Part shown: positions 61,759 to 64,000 of the stretch, one piece after another
Numbering within the stretch: position 1 is the first letter of the stretch
Layout: the number at the start of each line of letters is the position of its first letter
Source of the DNA: an uncultured Oscillospiraceae bacterium
GTDB taxonomy: Bacteria > Bacillota > Clostridia > Oscillospirales > Oscillospiraceae
Assembly (NCBI GenBank): GCA_944387015.1
Contig: CALXDH010000006.1
Location: 1-64,000, forward strand
Reading direction: 5' to 3'
Length of the DNA stretch: 64,000 nucleotides
The notes under the pieces: generated by a model
Told to the model about the DNA's origin: nothing
Databases searched by the model: none
The model's input: only the letters and a program-made list of their open reading frames with translations
Made by a program: the position numbers and the translations under genes

Positions 61759-61813
61759 ACGAAAAAATTGTGCAAGTCGACATTAACCACGAAAAATTTA
61801 CGTACGAAAAAAT
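61759..61813. promoter_or_regulatory. Repeated ACGAAAAA elements upstream of mglB
   Basis: ACGAAAAA occurs at 61759, 61789 and 61804 (30 and 15 bases apart) in an AT-rich region about 150-200 bases before mglB. The last copy also forms TTTACGTACGAAA. They may be operators or an upstream promoter element; the promoter itself was not fixed. Confidence 0.4.
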
Positions 61814-61955
61814 AAAAAGCAAAGTTTTTTCCTAGAGCTTCGAATATTTTTCTATCGTTTTTTCATGTTTGGAGGATTAGAATAGGGACAACATCGGGCA
61901 AAGAGCGTCCCTTCCGGGACAGTGATCGGCCCTGAAATTAACAGGAGGAACAAAG

Positions 61956-63074
61956 ATGAAGAAGTTTCTTGCACTCATCCTGGCTCTCGTCATGAGCCTG
62001 TCCCTGGTGGCCTGCGGCAGCGAGGAGACCACGGACGAGGGAGCGACTGACGGCGATACCGCAGCCAGTGAGCTGAACGTCGGCGTGTTCTATTACAACT
62101 ATTCCGATGCGTACATCACCACCGTCCGCAACGCCATGGACGGTCTGCTGGAAGAAGCCGGCATCACCTACAACAACTATGACGGCGCTGGCAACCAGGC
62201 CACTCAGCTGGACCAGATCAACACCGCCATCTCCAACGGCGCCAATCTGCTGGTTGTGAACATCGTGGAGACCTCTTCTCCCGACGCTGCCCAGCAGGCC
62301 TGCGATGCCGCCAAGAACGCCGGCATCCCCATCATCTTCTTCAACCGCGAGGTTGAAAACAGCGTGGTCGACAGCTATGAGAACTGCGCCTTCGTCGGCA
62401 CCGACGCCGCCGAGGCCGGCCACATGCAGGGCGAGATGATCGGCAACTACCTGCTGGAGAACTACGACGCGGTTGACCTGAACGGCGACGGCACCATCTC
62501 CTACGTTCTGTTCAAGGGCCAGGAGGGCAACAAGGAAGCCGAGTACCGCACCCAGTATTCCGTCGAGGACGCCGACGCCATCCTGACCGAGGCTGGCAAG
62601 CCCGCTCTGTCCTTCTATGATGCCAACAACACCTCCAAGTACCTGGTGGATACCACCGGCAACTGGTCCTCTCAGGCTGCTACCGACTACATGAACACCA
62701 TCCTGGCCGCTTACTCTGAGGCCAGCGGCAACATGGTGGAGCTGGTCATCGCCAACAACGACGGCATGGCCGAGGGTGCCATCGCTGCTCTGCAGGCCGC
62801 CGGCTACAACACCGGTGAGGAAGGCAGCACTACCATCCCCGTCTACGGCGTGGACGCCATGGACTCCGCCGTCCAGAAGATCGAGAACGGCCAGATGACC
62901 GGTACCGTCAAGCAGGACGCCGAGGGCATGGCCAACACCATCATGACTCTGGTCAACAACATCAACACCGGCGCTGCCCTGATGGACAACACCACTGACT
63001 TCGTGGTGGACAGCGACTGCGCCAAGATCCGCGTGCCTTACGCCATGGTCACTTCCGAGGAAGCTGCGGCCTGA
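61956..63074 (+). CDS. mglB: Galactose/methyl-galactoside ABC transporter substrate-binding lipoprotein
   Basis: A 372-residue lipoprotein with lipobox LVAC (Cys20). The periplasmic-binding fold shows LNVGVFYYNYSDAYITTVRNAM, NLLVVNIVET, IPIIFFNREVE, VIANNDGMAEGAIAAL and PVYGVDAMDSAVQKIENGQMTGTVKQD, close to MglB. It binds galactose or glucose for import. AGGAGG precedes ATG 61956. It is followed by a terminator-like hairpin and then mglA, so the binding protein is probably made in excess. Confidence 0.92.
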   Translation: MKKFLALILALVMSLSLVACGSEETTDEGATDGDTAASELNVGVFYYNYSDAYITTVRNAMDGLLEEAGITYNNYDGAGNQATQLDQINTAISNGANLLVVNIVETSSPDAAQQACDAAKNAGIPIIFFNREVENSVVDSYENCAFVGTDAAEAGHMQGEMIGNYLLENYDAVDLNGDGTISYVLFKGQEGNKEAEYRTQYSVEDADAILTEAGKPALSFYDANNTSKYLVDTTGNWSSQAATDYMNTILAAYSEASGNMVELVIANNDGMAEGAIAALQAAGYNTGEEGSTTIPVYGVDAMDSAVQKIENGQMTGTVKQDAEGMANTIMTLVNNINTGAALMDNTTDFVVDSDCAKIRVPYAMVTSEEAAA

Positions 63075-63112
63075 TCGGCAGGCAGCGCCCCAGTCTGAAC
63101 TATGAGCAGAGA

Positions 63113-63146
63113 GCGGGGCTGTCGAGCATCGACAGCCCCGCCTTTT
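63113..63146 (+). terminator. Terminator/attenuator between mglB and mglA
   Basis: A 13-bp stem (63113-63125 / 63129-63141) with GCA loop and CTTTTC. A second stem (63169-63180 / 63188-63199) follows without a T-tract. Together they could reduce mglA expression relative to mglB. Confidence 0.7.
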
Positions 63147-63243
63147 CACACATGGAGCAGGAGCCCCTGCCTGAGCGGCATTCTCCGTGCCGCTCAGGCG
63201 GAAGCTCCCCCATAAAAGTACGTGTAAAGGAGGAGAAAACGAT

Positions 63244-64000
63244 ATGGATCAGCCGGCATTGCTGGAAATGAGAAACATCTGCAAGTCGTTTCCCGGCGTC
63301 AAAGCCCTGGACAATGTCTCCCTGACCGTCCGGCCCGGCACCGTCCACGCCCTGATGGGAGAGAACGGCGCGGGCAAATCCACGCTGATGAAGTGCCTCT
63401 TCGGCATCTATTCCAAGGACAGCGGCACCATCACCCTGGAGGGGAAGGAAGTCAACTTCAAAAGCTCCAAGGAGGCCATGGAAAACGGCGTTGCCATGGT
63501 GCATCAGGAGCTCAACCAGGCCCTGACCCGCACCGTCACCGACAACCTCTGGCTGGGCCGTTACCCCAAGGTGGGCGGCATCATGGTCAGCGAAGGGACC
63601 ATGCGCAAGCGCACCAAAGAGATCTTCGATCAGCTGGAGGTCCACGTGGACCCCAAAGCCATCATGTCCACCATGCCCGTTTCCCAGCGGCAGATGGTGG
63701 AGATCGCCAAGGCCGTCAGCTACGACGCCAAGGTCATCGTCTTCGACGAACCCACTTCCTCCCTGACGGAGACCGAGGTGGAGCACCTGTTCCGCATCAT
63801 CAACATGCTGCGGGATAAGGGCTGCGGCATCATTTACATCTCTCACAAGATGGAGGAGATCCTCCGCATCAGCGATGAGGTCACCATCATGCGGGACGGC
63901 CAGTATGTGGCCACCAAGCCCGCCAAGGATCTGACCATGGAGGAGATCATCCGGCTGATGGTGGGCCGTGAGCTCACCAACCGCTTCCCCCCCAAGGAGA
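63244..64000 (+). CDS. mglA: Galactose/methyl-galactoside ABC transporter ATP-binding protein, 3' end missing
   Basis: 252 codons are visible before the window ends. It starts [20 protein letters not shown] after AAAGGAGG. Walker A is [11 protein letters not shown] loop [10 protein letters not shown], the signature [13 protein letters not shown] and Walker [15 protein letters not shown]; the switch His is in ISHKMEE. MglA carries two such domains in about 500 residues, so this is the first half. It powers uptake with MglB and an MglC permease that should follow. Confidence 0.92.
   Translation, partial: MDQPALLEMRNICKSFPGVKALDNVSLTVRPGTVHALMGENGAGKSTLMKCLFGIYSKDSGTITLEGKEVNFKSSKEAMENGVAMVHQELNQALTRTVTDNLWLGRYPKVGGIMVSEGTMRKRTKEIFDQLEVHVDPKAIMSTMPVSQRQMVEIAKAVSYDAKVIVFDEPTSSLTETEVEHLFRIINMLRDKGCGIIYISHKMEEILRISDEVTIMRDGQYVATKPAKDLTMEEIIRLMVGRELTNRFPPKE

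Overview
This 64 kb window is high-GC DNA from a low-branching Firmicute. It most likely comes from a Clostridia member of the Oscillospiraceae (Oscillibacter/Flavonifractor-like). That placement is an inference from three things: a classical Firmicute origin block (rpmH-rnpA-yidD-yidC-jag / dnaA-dnaN-yaaA-recF-remB-gyrB-gyrA), T-box controlled tRNA synthetases, and SLH proteins with a group B-like [FeFe] hydrogenase in a GC-rich genome. No rRNA, tRNA, CRISPR array or complete insertion sequence was seen.

Layout. 1-6.5 kb: end of a U32 peptidase, dut, then maf-mreC-mreD-mrdA (cell elongation). 6.5-12.2 kb: a GH13 amylase, then parA-parB with three exact parS palindromes, a coiled-coil membrane protein and serS. 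12.4-21.7 kb: three related secreted SLH proteins, with mscL, rsmG, a MinD-like ATPase, mgsA and T-box-hisS between them. 21.7-28.3 kb: aspS, a small XRE/43-aa divergent pair, a GH3 lipoprotein, an AlaX editing protein and msrA. 28.4-34.8 kb (minus strand): NCS2 purine permease, T-box-glyS, and jag-yidC-yidD-rnpA-rpmH. 34.8-45.2 kb: the origin region and dnaA through gyrA, then rnhA. 45.6-49.7 kb: nadE and a MarR/MATE pair. 49.7-52.4 kb (minus): an ArsR/HMA/P-type ATPase metal-efflux operon. 53-59.5 kb (minus): a two-component system and an ABC/GldG/DUF4340 export operon. 60.2-64 kb: an [FeFe] hydrogenase and the start of an mgl sugar transporter.

How it works together. The window holds replication initiation, chromosome segregation and cell-shape genes around oriC. 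oriC is best placed between dnaA and dnaN, where six variants of a TTTTCCACA-type DnaA box lie next to an AT-rich tract. Further boxes of the same type cluster at 45.2 and 54.35 kb. parS sites flank the origin at 8.4, 10.8 and 39.75 kb, and two of them form the stems of transcription terminators.

The most unusual observations are: (i) the 3' ends of both recF and nadE are duplicated downstream around short non-coding inserts, with only synonymous differences between copies; (ii) a chain of five long, nearly perfect hairpins lies in a 676-bp gene-free stretch behind a Pho-box-like promoter; (iii) the T-box in front of hisS appears to read tRNA-Asp rather than tRNA-His; (iv) the rpmH leader can fold in two mutually exclusive ways; (v) nearly all genes left of 28.4 kb point towards oriC, against the expected direction of the replication fork.
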